Counted from the stretch's first letter, positions 20,221 to 28,701 are shown. The stretch: DNA of 64,000 nucleotides from Egicoccus sp. AB-alg2 (GCF_041821065.1 NZ_JBGUAX010000007.1:124001-188000), one strand, 5' to 3'. The notes: generated by a model from the sequence alone, not told the origin. Made by a program: numbers and translations.

Positions 20221-20733
20221 GTGGCCGAACTCGCCGTCACCGCGGTCGGTGCCGACCGCCCCGGCATCGTCGCCGCCGTCGCGGACGTCCTGCACGAGCG
20301 CGGCGGCAACGTCGAGGACTCGGCCATGACCATCCTCGGCGGCCACTTCGCCATCGTGCTGATCGTCAGGACCGACGACCAGCCGCAGGAGCTGCGCGAG
20401 GCGCTGGAGTCGGCCACCTCCGGGCTCGGGCTGGTCGTCTCGGTCAGCCGCGCGGAGGGCACCCGCCGGCCGGCCGAGCCTACGCACCTGCTGTCGGTGT
20501 ACGGCGCGGACCGGCCGGGGATCGTGGCCGGGGTCACCCGCACGCTGGCCGAGCTCGGCGCCAACATCACGGACCTGGAGACCCAGGTCATCGGGCAGGA
20601 CGAGCCCGTCTACGCGATGGTGATCGAGCTGGTCGCCGACGAGGAGAGCCAGCTCGACGACCGGCTGCGCACGGTCTGCGCCGGCCTGGGCGTGGACTAC
20701 ACGCTGCGCACCATCGAGGCGGAGACCTACTGA
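20221..20733 (+). CDS. Two-ACT-domain regulatory protein (GcvR-like)
   Basis: A 170-residue protein made of two ACT domains (about 3-80 and 88-165), both starting with the same pattern: VTAVGADRPGIVAAVADVL and LSVYGADRPGIVAGVTRTL. Each continues with GGNVEDSAM or GANITDLET. ACT domains bind amino acids. The layout matches GcvR-type proteins, which affect glycine cleavage genes in enterobacteria, but no gcv gene is nearby and the ligand is unknown. Start GTG 20221 follows GAGGAGAA. It lies 58 bases before def on the same strand. Confidence 0.82.
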   Translation: MAELAVTAVGADRPGIVAAVADVLHERGGNVEDSAMTILGGHFAIVLIVRTDDQPQELREALESATSGLGLVVSVSRAEGTRRPAEPTHLLSVYGADRPGIVAGVTRTLAELGANITDLETQVIGQDEPVYAMVIELVADEESQLDDRLRTVCAGLGVDYTLRTIEAETY

Positions 20734-20791
20734 GCCGGGACGCCGGTGCGCGGGGCAACGCGCGCGCCGGTCACGGAAAGGAACGTCCACG

Positions 20792-21319
20792 GTGGCCGCC
20801 AAGCGGGTCGTCCACTACCCCGCCCGCGTCCTGAAGGGCCTGGCCGGGCCGGTCGGCGAGATCGGTGACCGCGAGCGCCAGCTCGCCCAGGACCTCGTCG
20901 ACACGATGTACGACTCCCCCGGCTGCGTCGGGCTGGCCGCCCCACAGATCGGCGTGCCGCTGCGGGCCTTCGTCCTGGACGTGTCGGTGATGCGCAAGCC
21001 GCCGAAGGGCAACCACGGCCTGGTGGTGCTGCTCGACCCGGAGCTGCTGCTGGCCAGCGGGTCCGACTACCGCCGCGAGGGCTGCATGTCGGTGCCCGAC
21101 TACACCTGCGACGTGCGCCGGGCGACCCAGGTGGTGGTGCGTGGCACGACGCCGGAGGGCGTGCCGCGGGTCGTGGAGGCGACCGGCTTCGAGGCGCGCG
21201 CGTTCCAGCACGAGCTCGATCACCTCGACGGCCTGCTGATCCTCGACCGGGTCGCGTCCGCCCGCACCGACGTCTTCCGTCGCAAGCGCTACGCGGACCG
21301 GGGCCAGCACCTGACGTGA
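20792..21319 (+). CDS. def: Peptide deformylase
   Basis: A 175-residue metalloenzyme that removes the formyl group from the N-terminus of new proteins. The three motifs are GCVGLAAPQIG (motif 1, GxGLAAPQ), EGCMSVP (motif 2, EGCxS; the Cys binds metal) and FQHELDHLDG (motif 3, HExDH; two His bind metal and the Glu is catalytic). Length is normal. Start GTG 20792 has AAGGAA about 7 bases upstream. It probably shares a transcript with the preceding ACT-domain gene. Confidence 0.95.
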   Translation: MAAKRVVHYPARVLKGLAGPVGEIGDRERQLAQDLVDTMYDSPGCVGLAAPQIGVPLRAFVLDVSVMRKPPKGNHGLVVLLDPELLLASGSDYRREGCMSVPDYTCDVRRATQVVVRGTTPEGVPRVVEATGFEARAFQHELDHLDGLLILDRVASARTDVFRRKRYADRGQHLT

Positions 21320-21344
21320 GCCGCCGCCCGCGACGCGGCCCGGT

Positions 21345-21803
21345 TCAGGTGTAGGGCTGCACCACCTCGGTGCGGTGCCTGGACGGGTCGGGTTCCGTGT
21401 CGGGGTCGGTGTGGTACTCCTCCCACGGTGCGGCGGCCGGCTCGTGCCCGTGCTCGGCCAGCCAGACGTGCGCGGCCTCGTAGGCGGCGCCGACCTCGTC
21501 GTAGCGACCGATGTGCACCACGACGGCGGCCGGTCCGCCCGGCAGGCTGCCGGTCTGCAGCCGCGGCCCTGGTTCGACGGTCGCGGCGAGGGCGATGCCG
21601 GCCTCGACCTCGAAGACCCCCTCCGACAGGGTCCGGTAGCGGGCGAACGGCATGCCGGCGGCGGTCGCGGCGCTCGCCTCGACCTGCGCCATCACCAGCG
21701 CGTAGGTCTCGCCCAGCCAGCTCGGCAGGTCACCGACACCGAGCTTCGCGCGACGGACCAGGGTGGGATGCTCCTGCCGTTCGCGGGTCTCCACCTCGTA
21801 CAC
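21345..21803 (-). CDS. GyrI-like / AraC effector-binding domain protein
   Basis: A 152-residue stand-alone effector-binding domain. It starts YEVETRERQEHPTLVRRAKL and has PFARYR, FEVEAGIALA and LPGGPAAVVVHIGRYDEVGAAYEAAHVWL. It ends PWEEYHTDPDTEPDPSRHRTEVVQP, the usual C-terminal strand with the conserved Glu. Such SHS2-fold proteins bind hydrophobic or cationic small molecules, and GyrI inhibits gyrase; the ligand here is unknown. GTG 21803 was chosen because GGAGG sits 5 bases upstream. It is convergent with def and divergent from the EtfD-like gene. Confidence 0.82.
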   Translation of the reverse strand: MYEVETRERQEHPTLVRRAKLGVGDLPSWLGETYALVMAQVEASAATAAGMPFARYRTLSEGVFEVEAGIALAATVEPGPRLQTGSLPGGPAAVVVHIGRYDEVGAAYEAAHVWLAEHGHEPAAAPWEEYHTDPDTEPDPSRHRTEVVQPYT

Positions 21804-21942
21804 GTCGACCTCCGTCCTGGCGGGGCGCGCGCCGCCCCCGCGGCCGCTCCGACCCCGAGCGTCCGCAGCTCCCGGACCGCGAGCCAGGGGCGATGGCCCC
21901 GGCGTGCCGTGCCCGGCCGTCCGGCCCGACACGGGCGTCACG

Positions 21943-21971
21943 TTGGGTGCCCGATAGCGCGCACCTACACT
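21943..21971 (+). promoter_or_regulatory. Promoter candidate for the EtfD-like gene
   Basis: TTGGGT (21943-21948), a 17-base spacer and TACACT (21966-21971), 51 bases before the GTG start at 22023. A vegetative-type promoter by eye only. Confidence 0.4.
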
Positions 21972-22022
21972 CGATCCACCCCCGCCTTCCCGCCGGGCGA
22001 GGCTCGAGGAGAGGGACCGCGC

Positions 22023-24257
22023 GTGAACGAAGACGTGCTGCTGACGCTGATCCGTATCGGGGGCGCCGTGGCGCTGGTCGCCGTGGTCGGCACGCTGGCC
22101 GCCCGCCGGGTCCAGTTCCTCTACGGCCTGGTCAAGGTCGCCCGCCCGCAGCCCGAGCGCGTCACCCGCGACGCCATCATGGGCAACGTCAAGTACCTGT
22201 TCACCAAGATCCTCGGCCAGCAGAAGCTGCTGCGCTGGTCGCTGCCCGGCATCGCCCACTTCTTCGTGTTCTGGTCGTTCCTCGTCATCCAGACGACGCT
22301 GATCGAGGCGGTCGGGGAACTGTTCGACCCGACGTTCCAGATCCCGTTCCTCAATCGCATCGCGCTGTTCGGGGTCACCGCCTACGACCTGCTCGGGTTC
22401 CTGCAGGACAGCTTCATCCTGCTGACCACCGTGGGCATCGCGATCTTCGCCGTGATCCGCCTGGCGCTCGACCCCCGAAGGATCGGCCGTCGCAGCCGCT
22501 TCTCCGGCTCGAACCTCAACCAGGGCTGGTGGGTCCTGATGGGCGAGTTCCTGGTCGTGTGGACGCTGCTGGTCGCCCACGGCGTCCGGGCGGCGCTGGA
22601 CCACGCCCCCACCGAGGCCGCCTTCCTCTCGATCCGCTTCGGCGAGCTGTTCGCGGGCATGAGCCCGTTCGCGCTGGAGCTCACCAGCGCGATCATGCTG
22701 ATCGCCCACCTCGGCATCGTCGGCTGGTTCCTGCTGTTCACGCTCAACTCGAAGCACCTGCACATCGCCACGATCCCGTTCCAGGAGCTGTTCGCCCGCC
22801 AGCCCAAGGCGCTGGGCAAGCTCCCGACCGAGATCATCGACATGGAGAACATGGACGAGGACACGGTCCTCGGCGTGGGCAAGATCGAGGACTTTGGGTT
22901 CAAGCACGTCTTCGACATGTACACCTGCACGGAGTGCGGGCGCTGCCAGTCGCAGTGCCCGGCCTGGAACACCGGCAAGCCGCTGTCGCCCAAGATGCTG
23001 GTCATGGACCTGCGCGACCACCTCTACGCCAAGGGTCCCTTCCTGCTCGGCAAGCAGACCGAGGAGCAGGCCGCGGACGTGCTGAACATGCAGCTCGTCG
23101 GTGACACGCCCGGCCAGGACAACGCGGTCATCGACTACGACGTGCTGTGGTCGTGCACCACCTGCGGCGCCTGCGTCGAGGAGTGCCCGGTCGACATCGA
23201 GCACGTCGACATGATCATGGAGATGCGCCGCTACAAGACCATGATGGAGTCGAGCTTCCCGCAGGAGGCCGGCGTCATGCTCCGCAACGTGGAGAACGCC
23301 GGCGACCCGTGGGGCGTCGGACAGTCCAAGCGCGAGGAGTGGACGCAGAAGCTGGACTTCGACATCCCCGTGCTCACGCCCGGCACCGAGGCACCGGCCG
23401 ACGTCGAGTACCTGTTCTGGACCGGGTGCGCGGGCGCGGTCGACGACCGCTCGAAGAAGATCACGCAGGCCACGGCGCAACTGCTGCACGACGCCGGGGT
23501 GTCGTTCGCGATCCTCGGCAAGAACGAGACCTGCAACGGTGACCCGGCCCGGCGTCTGGGCATGGAGTACCTGTTCCAGATGCTCGCGCAGCAGAACGTG
23601 GAGACGCTGAAGTCGATCGGCGCGGACACCACCAACCCGCGCGCGTCGGGCAACCACCTCAAGATCATCGCCTGGTGCCCGCACTGCTTCAACACGCTGA
23701 AGAACGAGTACCCGGACTTCGACGGGCACTTCGAGGTGCTGCACCACTCCGAGGTCCTGGCCCACCTGATCGACGAGGGTCGCCTGGTGGCGACCAAGGA
23801 GATCGAGGCCAAGATCACCTACCACGACCCGTGCTACCTCGGTCGCCACAACGAGGTGTATTCGACCCCGCGCAAGGTGGTCGACGCCGTCCCGGGGCTG
23901 CAGCCGACCGAGATGGGCCGCTGCCGGTCCAACGGCTTCTGCTGCGGCGCCGGTGGGGCCCGCATGTGGGTCGAGGAGCACATCGGCAAGCGGGTCAACA
24001 TGGAGCGGGTCGAGGAGGCCCTCGAGATGGACCCGGACCTGATCTCCACCGCGTGCCCGTTCTGCACGACGATGCTGTCCGACGGCATCGCGCAGAAGGT
24101 CCAGGAGGGTTCGCTGGAGGAGGGCAAGGTCGAGGTGCTCGACATCTCCGAGGTGCTCCAGCGCGGCCGGCTGCTGCCGATGGCGACGCAGGGGGTCAAG
24201 GGCGGCGGCGGTGCCAGCGACCCGGCCCCGACCCAGGAGCCGGCCGGCCAGGCCTGA
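22023..24257 (+). CDS. Membrane-bound iron-sulfur reductase, EtfD-like
   Basis: A 744-residue protein in three parts. An N-terminal membrane domain has five or so helices and histidines suited to haem b. A ferredoxin-like centre carries two CxxCxxCxxxC clusters (CTECGRCQSQC and CTTCGACVEEC). Two CCG domains of the heterodisulfide-reductase type follow, with CPHCFNTLKNEYP and CRSNGFCCGAGGARMW. The same layout is seen in mycobacterial Rv0338c (EtfD), which passes electrons from acyl-CoA dehydrogenases via ETF to the quinone pool. ETF genes are not in this window, but an acyl-CoA dehydrogenase is at 33.3 kb. The C-terminus is a short Gly/Pro/Ala tail. GTG 22023 follows GAGGAGAGGG. Confidence 0.88.
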   Translation: MNEDVLLTLIRIGGAVALVAVVGTLAARRVQFLYGLVKVARPQPERVTRDAIMGNVKYLFTKILGQQKLLRWSLPGIAHFFVFWSFLVIQTTLIEAVGELFDPTFQIPFLNRIALFGVTAYDLLGFLQDSFILLTTVGIAIFAVIRLALDPRRIGRRSRFSGSNLNQGWWVLMGEFLVVWTLLVAHGVRAALDHAPTEAAFLSIRFGELFAGMSPFALELTSAIMLIAHLGIVGWFLLFTLNSKHLHIATIPFQELFARQPKALGKLPTEIIDMENMDEDTVLGVGKIEDFGFKHVFDMYTCTECGRCQSQCPAWNTGKPLSPKMLVMDLRDHLYAKGPFLLGKQTEEQAADVLNMQLVGDTPGQDNAVIDYDVLWSCTTCGACVEECPVDIEHVDMIMEMRRYKTMMESSFPQEAGVMLRNVENAGDPWGVGQSKREEWTQKLDFDIPVLTPGTEAPADVEYLFWTGCAGAVDDRSKKITQATAQLLHDAGVSFAILGKNETCNGDPARRLGMEYLFQMLAQQNVETLKSIGADTTNPRASGNHLKIIAWCPHCFNTLKNEYPDFDGHFEVLHHSEVLAHLIDEGRLVATKEIEAKITYHDPCYLGRHNEVYSTPRKVVDAVPGLQPTEMGRCRSNGFCCGAGGARMWVEEHIGKRVNMERVEEALEMDPDLISTACPFCTTMLSDGIAQKVQEGSLEEGKVEVLDISEVLQRGRLLPMATQGVKGGGGASDPAPTQEPAGQA

Positions 24258-24297
24258 GCCGGCCGGCCAGGACTTGACCGGGCCGGCGAGATCGACG

Positions 24298-24328
24298 AAG
24301 CGGGTGCGGCCGGAGGCCGCACCCGCTT
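24298..24328. terminator. Bidirectional terminator between convergent genes
   Basis: Perfect 14-base arms AAGCGGGTGCGGCC (24298-24311) and GGCCGCACCCGCTT (24315-24328), loop GGA. It sits between the EtfD-like stop and the EamA stop, and the AA/TT ends give a short T-run in either direction. Confidence 0.85.
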
Positions 24329-24341
24329 CACGTCTCGGTGA

Positions 24342-25292
24342 TCAGCGGTGCAGAGCGGGTTCGGGTGCCTCTGCCTCGACGCCCACGTGCTCGTAGCCGC
24401 GTTGCGACAGGCGGCTGAGGACGACCAGCGTGCCCGCCAGCAGCCCGATGCCGAGCCACTGCGTGGCGGTGAGCGTGGTCCCGAACGCGAACCGGTTGAT
24501 GATGATGGCGCTCAAGGGGAAGGCGAGCTCCGCGAGCGTGGCGGCGGAGGCGGGCGTACCCGCGAGGCCGCGGTAGTACAGCCACAACGCCAGCAGCCCC
24601 GGGACGGCCGCGAGGGCGAGCAGCGCGGGCACGTCGGTGGCCTGGACCACCGTGAAGCCCACCGGGCCCTCGTCGACCAGCAGGATCAGCGCGCTGGCCG
24701 GCAGCCCGATGGTGAAGCGCAGCGCGGTCAGCTCGGCCGGTGCGAACGTCGTCGACATGCCGCGCCCGAGGACCGTGCCGAGCCCCCACAGCGTCGCCGC
24801 GCCAACGGCCAGCAGCGCGGGCGCCAGCTGGGCGACGCTCGCCTGCGTCGGCTGCGGGATGCTGATGAGGTAGGCGCCGAGGATCGCGACGGCCGCGAAC
24901 CCGCCCAGGCGTACGCGCGGGCGCTCGCCCAGCAGGGCCCAGGCGGCCGCGATCGCGATCAGCGGCTGCAGCTTCTGCAGCAGCAGCGGCGTCGTGGGGT
25001 CGCCGTAGCGGAACGCCATCGTGAACAGGAACGTCGCGGTCGCGGACGCCCCGATGCCGATCAGCGCCAGCGACGCGATCACGCGCGGCGTCCACTGCAC
25101 GCGTCGCCAGGGGATCCGGGCCAGGAGCGGGATCGTCGCGAGCGTCAGGAACAGGTGTTCGTAGAAGACGACCACGCTGGCGGGCAGCTCCAGCGCGAGC
25201 CCGCGACGGAACAGGGCGTCCGTGCCCCACAGCGCGGCGGCGAGCGCCACGAAGACGATGCCGGGGACCACGCGGCGGCGGGCTGCGGACAC
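24342..25292 (-). CDS. EamA/DMT-family transporter
   Basis: A 316-residue membrane protein with about ten helices in two EamA repeats. The first contains AALWGTDALFRRGLAL, and its end has LLLQKLQPLIAIAAAWALLGERP. The second contains GAATLWGLGTVLGR, and its end has AELAFPLSAIIINRFAFGTTLTATQWLGIGLL. The substrate is unknown; relatives export amino acids or other metabolites. GTG 25292 was chosen because GGGAGG lies 5 bases upstream and the membrane domain starts shortly after. A longer frame reaches 25388. Confidence 0.87.
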   Translation of the reverse strand: MSAARRRVVPGIVFVALAAALWGTDALFRRGLALELPASVVVFYEHLFLTLATIPLLARIPWRRVQWTPRVIASLALIGIGASATATFLFTMAFRYGDPTTPLLLQKLQPLIAIAAAWALLGERPRVRLGGFAAVAILGAYLISIPQPTQASVAQLAPALLAVGAATLWGLGTVLGRGMSTTFAPAELTALRFTIGLPASALILLVDEGPVGFTVVQATDVPALLALAAVPGLLALWLYYRGLAGTPASAATLAELAFPLSAIIINRFAFGTTLTATQWLGIGLLAGTLVVLSRLSQRGYEHVGVEAEAPEPALHR

Positions 25293-25366
25293 GGTGACCT
25301 CCCACCGGTGAGGGGACGAGGAACCGTAACGCCTCGGCACGACGGCGCGCGGTCCGAACACGAAGC

Positions 25367-25397
25367 GGGCCCCCGGTGTGGAGAGCACCGGGGGCCC
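25367..25397. terminator. Isolated 12-base-pair hairpin in a 313-base gene-free stretch
   Basis: Perfect arms GGGCCCCCGGTG (25367-25378) and CACCGGGGGCCC (25386-25397), loop of 7. It lies about 210 bases downstream of the dcd stop on the minus strand and 75 bases upstream of the EamA start. The rest of 25293-25605 shows no credible gene. Confidence 0.6.
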
Positions 25398-25605
25398 AAA
25401 CGACCCGAGTTACAGGGATGTCCACGGGGCCCGGAGGGGACGTCCAGGCTCCCGGGGCGACCGTGAAGCCGCGAATCGGGTCGACCGTGAATCGACGAGG
25501 ACGGGTCCGGGACAAAGACCGTGCCCTCGTGCTACCGCACCATACCGCGCCGGTAGCCCGATGTCACTAGTCCGTGACTGTCCGTATCGCCACGGCTGCG
25601 AAACG

Positions 25606-26199
25606 TCAGTGCCCGGCGGGTGTCGCCCGCGGGTCGTCGATCCGGTTGAGGTGGTAGCGCGAGGCGGTCGGCCCGCGCTGGCCCTGATACTTCGAGCCCG
25701 GCGCGTCGCTGCCGTAGGGGTGCTCGGCCGGCCGGTCGAGCTGGAAGAACGCGAACTGGGCGATGCGCATCCCCGGGTAGAGCAGGATCGGCAGCGTCGC
25801 CACGTTGGACAGCTCCAGCGTCACGTCCCCGTCGAAGCCGGCGTCGACGAACCCGGCCGTGCTGTGGATCACCAGGCCGAGCCGCGCGAGCGAACTCTTG
25901 CCCTCGATGCGGGCCACGAGGTCGTCGGGCAGGCCGATGCGCTCCAGCGTCGAACCCAGCACGAACTCACCCGGGTGGAGCACGAACGGCTCGCCGGCCG
26001 GGACCTCGACGAGGTCGGTCAGGTCCGGCTGCTCCTGGCGGACGTCGATCATCGCGTAGCGGTGGTTGGCGAAGACCCGGAATTGCGACGCGAGCCGCAC
26101 GTCGACGCTGGAAGGCTGCACCGCACCCTCGCCGAGCGGATCGACGATCAGCCGGCCGGCGTCGAGGGCGTCGCGGATGGAACGGTCGGACAGGATCAC
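25606..26199 (-). CDS. dcd: dCTP deaminase (bifunctional dCTP deaminase/dUTPase type)
   Basis: A 197-residue enzyme making dUMP or dUTP from dCTP for thymidylate synthesis. It has [36 protein letters not shown], the catalytic segment [26 protein letters not shown], and a C-terminal [19 protein letters not shown] that closes over the nucleotide. The sequence follows the mycobacterial enzyme, which both deaminates and removes pyrophosphate. GTG 26199 was chosen because it makes the start (V)ILSDRSIRD align with other Dcd proteins and has CGGAG 5 bases upstream; ATG 26217 is the alternative. It lies beside tRNA-Gly. Confidence 0.92.
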   Translation of the reverse strand: MILSDRSIRDALDAGRLIVDPLGEGAVQPSSVDVRLASQFRVFANHRYAMIDVRQEQPDLTDLVEVPAGEPFVLHPGEFVLGSTLERIGLPDDLVARIEGKSSLARLGLVIHSTAGFVDAGFDGDVTLELSNVATLPILLYPGMRIAQFAFFQLDRPAEHPYGSDAPGSKYQGQRGPTASRYHLNRIDDPRATPAGH

Positions 26200-26342
26200 G
26201 CGGGCTCCGGCTGGCATCGGGGTGGCGCGTTCCGGCCGCGTGTCGCGTTGCCAGCGCGCCCGTCGGGGCAGTACCTTCCGCAGCCGCGCCGGAGTGGTGG
26301 ACGACCCTGCGATCCAGGGACGGGCGCCGCTCAGCGCGACCC

Positions 26343-26413
26343 GCGGGTGTAGCTCAATGGTAGAGCCCCAGCTTCCCAAGCTGGTGACGGGGGTTCGATT
26401 CCCCTCACCCGCT
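26343..26413 (+). tRNA. tRNA-Gly (anticodon CCC)
   Basis: A 71-base cloverleaf. The acceptor GCGGGTG pairs with CACCCGC (26406-26412), the D arm has GCTC/GAGC, and the anticodon stem CCAGC/GCTGG encloses TTCCCAA (anticodon CCC). The T arm is GGGGG-TTCGATT-CCCCT. CCA is not encoded. It is divergent from dcd. Confidence 0.95.
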
Positions 26414-26542
26414 CCGTCCGTCCGTCCGCCGGCGATTGCCCGCTGGACTTCGGGGTCAGCCCCACCGTCCGTGAGCTGCCGTGCGATCGCGCTCGCCGGT
26501 GAGCCTCCGCTCTCGTCCGCCCCGGAACCGCTCTCTCGTCCT

Positions 26543-26719
26543 TCACGCCGGGTGGATCGCCGCCTCCAGCGCCGACCGCGTCGACGCATCGATCTCGGTC
26601 AGTCCGTGAGCGTCGGCGGCGTGCGCCGACGCCAGGCGGAGCACCTCCTCCCGGCTCTCGGCGGCGACGACCCCGTCGCATCCGCCCACGACATCGCCAC
26701 AGCGCAGTTCCAACGTCAT
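26543..26719 (-). CDS. DUF1059 small protein (58 residues)
   Basis: ATG 26719 opens 58 codons reading [20 protein letters not shown], then a helix with [20 protein letters not shown] and a C-terminal helix ending AIHPA. The pattern CGDVVxGC, then a helix with HAxxxHG, is that of DUF1059. These are tiny proteins of unknown function whose Cys and His residues might bind metal. It lies 27 bases after a second DUF1059-like gene on the same strand, between tRNA-Gly and a BTAD regulator. Upstream purines (GAGG) are close to the ATG. Confidence 0.75.
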   Translation of the reverse strand: MTLELRCGDVVGGCDGVVAAESREEVLRLASAHAADAHGLTEIDASTRSALEAAIHPA

Positions 26720-26746
26720 CGCCCTCGCCCGCTCCTCGTCAACTCC

Positions 26747-26905
26747 TCAGGTGGGTCTCGCCATCGCGAGGGCCTGCTCACGCGTCAGCTGCTGTTCGTG
26801 GATGTTCCGCGCGTGTTCCTGCGCGGCGGCCACCACCTCGTCATCGTCCTGCCCGTGCAGCGTGTAGCCGCAGGGGCACCGGATGAGCTTCGCGGATCCA
26901 CTCAC
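26747..26905 (-). CDS. DUF1059-like small protein (52 residues)
   Basis: GTG 26905 has GGAGGAGG 5 bases upstream and opens 52 codons: SGSAKLIRCPCGYTLHGQDD, then a helix with EVVAAAQEHARNIHEQQLTR. The CPCG plus HARxxH layout again matches DUF1059. It probably forms one transcript with the following DUF1059 gene. It is divergent from the BTAD regulator at 26945 with only 39 bases between starts, so the two promoters must overlap. Function unknown. Confidence 0.75.
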   Translation of the reverse strand: MSGSAKLIRCPCGYTLHGQDDDEVVAAAQEHARNIHEQQLTREQALAMARPT

Positions 26906-26944
26906 ACCGACCTCCTCCGTGCGAGACTGAGCCCATCCTCGTCC

Positions 26945-27859
26945 ATGGAGGTTGGCGAGACGTTGGCGTCGAACGTGCTGCGCTTCTACCTCACCGGCCG
27001 ACTCGCGATCGAGGGTGCCCGCACGGTCGACCAAGCCGACTTGCCGGGGCGGCAAGGGCGGCTCGCACTCGTCTACCTCGTGCTCGAACGACATCGGCCC
27101 GTCCCGGTCGAGGAGCTGGCGGACGCGCTGTGGGGTGACACCCTCCCGCCCAGCTGGGACCGGTCCCTACGCGTCGTGGTCAGCAAGCTCCGCAGGGTGC
27201 TCCTCGCCGCTGTCGGACCGAGCGCACCCCCGGGCGACGGTCCCCCCGCCGGTCGCGACGAGACGGCCATCGATCGAAGCCCAGCCGACGAGGTGCTGGT
27301 CACGAGCGATTCCGGCTGTTACCAGGCACGACTCGGGGGCGCATGGATCGACGTCGAGGCAGCGGCCAACGCCGTCGACCGCGCCGGCGGCGCCTGGCGG
27401 CGGGGCGCCGTGGACGTCGTGTGGTCGGAAGCGACGGTGGCGGCGGCGATCACCCGCCGGCCATTGCTGCTCGGGGAGGACGGGCGACCGTGGATTCTGT
27501 CCGAGCGAGCACGACTCGACGGGCTACGTCGGCGCGCCCTGGAGTTGCTGGCCTCGGTGCATCTCGCCCGCAACGACATGGATCTCGCCCGTGACGTCGC
27601 CACGGAGCTGCTCACGCTCGATCCGCTTCGCGAGGCGAGCCACCGCCTGCTGATGCGGATTCATGCCGCCGCTGGCGACCGGGGCGAAGCGCTCCGCGTC
27701 CACCAGCGGCTGCGCGAGACACTGACCGAAGAGCTCGGGGTCGATCCGTCCTCGGAGACCCTCGAGCTCCACCGGGCCATCCTCCAGAGCGGCACGCCGG
27801 GGGCCGCGGGACCGTCCAGCCAGCACGACCACACCGGAGCGGAGCCGGAGACGAGCTGA
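26945..27859 (+). CDS. AfsR/SARP-type regulator (winged helix plus BTAD domain)
   Basis: A 304-residue regulator. An OmpR/PhoB-like winged helix comes first (VLRFYLTGRLAIEGA, LALVYLVLERHRPVPVEELADALWG, WDRSLRVVVSKLRRVL). A bacterial transcriptional activation domain follows, built of TPR-like helices (ALELLASVHLARNDMDLARD, LRETLTEELGVDPSSETLEL). It lacks the NB-ARC ATPase of large AfsR proteins. Relatives activate antibiotic or stress genes, but no biosynthetic cluster is nearby. Its nearest targets would be the divergent DUF1059 pair. ATG 26945 has no strong ribosome site. A TTG at 26963 could also serve as start. Confidence 0.82.
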   Translation: MEVGETLASNVLRFYLTGRLAIEGARTVDQADLPGRQGRLALVYLVLERHRPVPVEELADALWGDTLPPSWDRSLRVVVSKLRRVLLAAVGPSAPPGDGPPAGRDETAIDRSPADEVLVTSDSGCYQARLGGAWIDVEAAANAVDRAGGAWRRGAVDVVWSEATVAAAITRRPLLLGEDGRPWILSERARLDGLRRRALELLASVHLARNDMDLARDVATELLTLDPLREASHRLLMRIHAAAGDRGEALRVHQRLRETLTEELGVDPSSETLELHRAILQSGTPGAAGPSSQHDHTGAEPETS

Positions 27860-27895
27860 CACCGGCGTCGCGAAGACCCCTCTGCGAGGCACGAA

Positions 27896-27933
27896 ACGCC
27901 CAGGTCAGTGCGGTTGTCCGCCGACCTGGGCGT
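27896..27933. terminator. Bidirectional hairpin between convergent genes
   Basis: Perfect arms ACGCCCAGGTC (27896-27906) and GACCTGGGCGT (27923-27933), loop of 16, between the BTAD regulator stop and the membrane protein stop at 27985. Confidence 0.7.
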
Positions 27934-27984
27934 CGTCGTTCCCGCCCGATGACGGGACGTGACCGATGCCGGTGTTGCCTGGGC

Positions 27985-28701
27985 TCAGGCCGGCCTACTC
28001 GCTGGCGCGGTGGCCTGCAGCATGCGCGTCAGTGCGATCGCCAGTGCGATCGTGCCCACGGCGAAGGGGATGCCCGGCGCGAAGGGCGGCAGACCCAGGT
28101 TGAAGCCGAGGTTGACCCCGATCGGCGTGAGTAGGACGACGATGCCGAGCCAGCGCGGGAGCGCACGGGAGCGCAGGAGCCCACCACCCACGAGGAACAT
28201 CCCGACCGACACCAGCATCGGTCCCGTGTTGACCGCCAGGATGGCCGGGTGCTCGAAGTAGGCCCCGTGGATTTCGAAGGACGTCGCCGGGTCGACCTCG
28301 GTGAGCGCGAACCCGACGGCACCGTGGGCGATGTCGCCGACGGCCATCGTGATGGCTCCCAGCGTCATGGCGATGGCGCCCATCGCCGTCAGGGTGGCGC
28401 CCCGGTCACGCCGCAGGGCGTGAAGGAGGCCGGCCGCGCCGACGGCCACGATGGCGAAGCCGAACCCGAGCAGCAGGTGCGACGCCAGCCAGCGGGTCGG
28501 CGCCTCGGCGATCGCGATCGTGAGACCCACGTCCTCCGCCATCGCCGGCAGGTGCAGCGCCATCCCGGCGGCGGCGAGCAGCGACCCGACCACCAGGGCG
28601 GCAGGAGCACCGCGTCGGGCGATCGGGTGCGGTGACGACGAGCGCGACGACGCGGGGCCCGCGGTCGCGGAGCTGGTCGCCGTCGGTGACGTGCCGGACA
28701 T
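27985..28701 (-). CDS. Polytopic membrane protein of unknown function
   Basis: A 238-residue protein. A Ser/Thr/Ala-rich cytoplasmic start (about 1-30) is followed by six or so hydrophobic helices, including PAALVVGSLLAAAGMALHLP, HLLLGFGFAIVAVGAAGLL, MTLGAITMAVGDI, MLVSVGMFLVGGGLL and PFAVGTIALAIALTRML. No catalytic motif is evident. Start ATG 28701 has TGGAGG 5 bases upstream. It is divergent from a two-component system at 28918, which could control it; such pairings are common for NarL-type systems and small membrane proteins. Family not identified. Confidence 0.6.
   Translation of the reverse strand: MSGTSPTATSSATAGPASSRSSSPHPIARRGAPAALVVGSLLAAAGMALHLPAMAEDVGLTIAIAEAPTRWLASHLLLGFGFAIVAVGAAGLLHALRRDRGATLTAMGAIAMTLGAITMAVGDIAHGAVGFALTEVDPATSFEIHGAYFEHPAILAVNTGPMLVSVGMFLVGGGLLRSRALPRWLGIVVLLTPIGVNLGFNLGLPPFAPGIPFAVGTIALAIALTRMLQATAPASRPA

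Noticed and set aside
21345-23981. An 878-codon minus-strand frame ending in the GyrI-like protein
   Set aside because: Only the last 152 codons look like protein and have a proper ribosome site; the rest is antisense to the EtfD-like gene, so no fusion is proposed.
26331-26681. Minus-strand ORFs across the tRNA-Gly, with [19 protein letters not shown]-like and [10 protein letters not shown]-like ends
   Set aside because: These are familiar false proteins produced by reading the antisense of tRNA-Gly; the cloverleaf is complete and takes priority.
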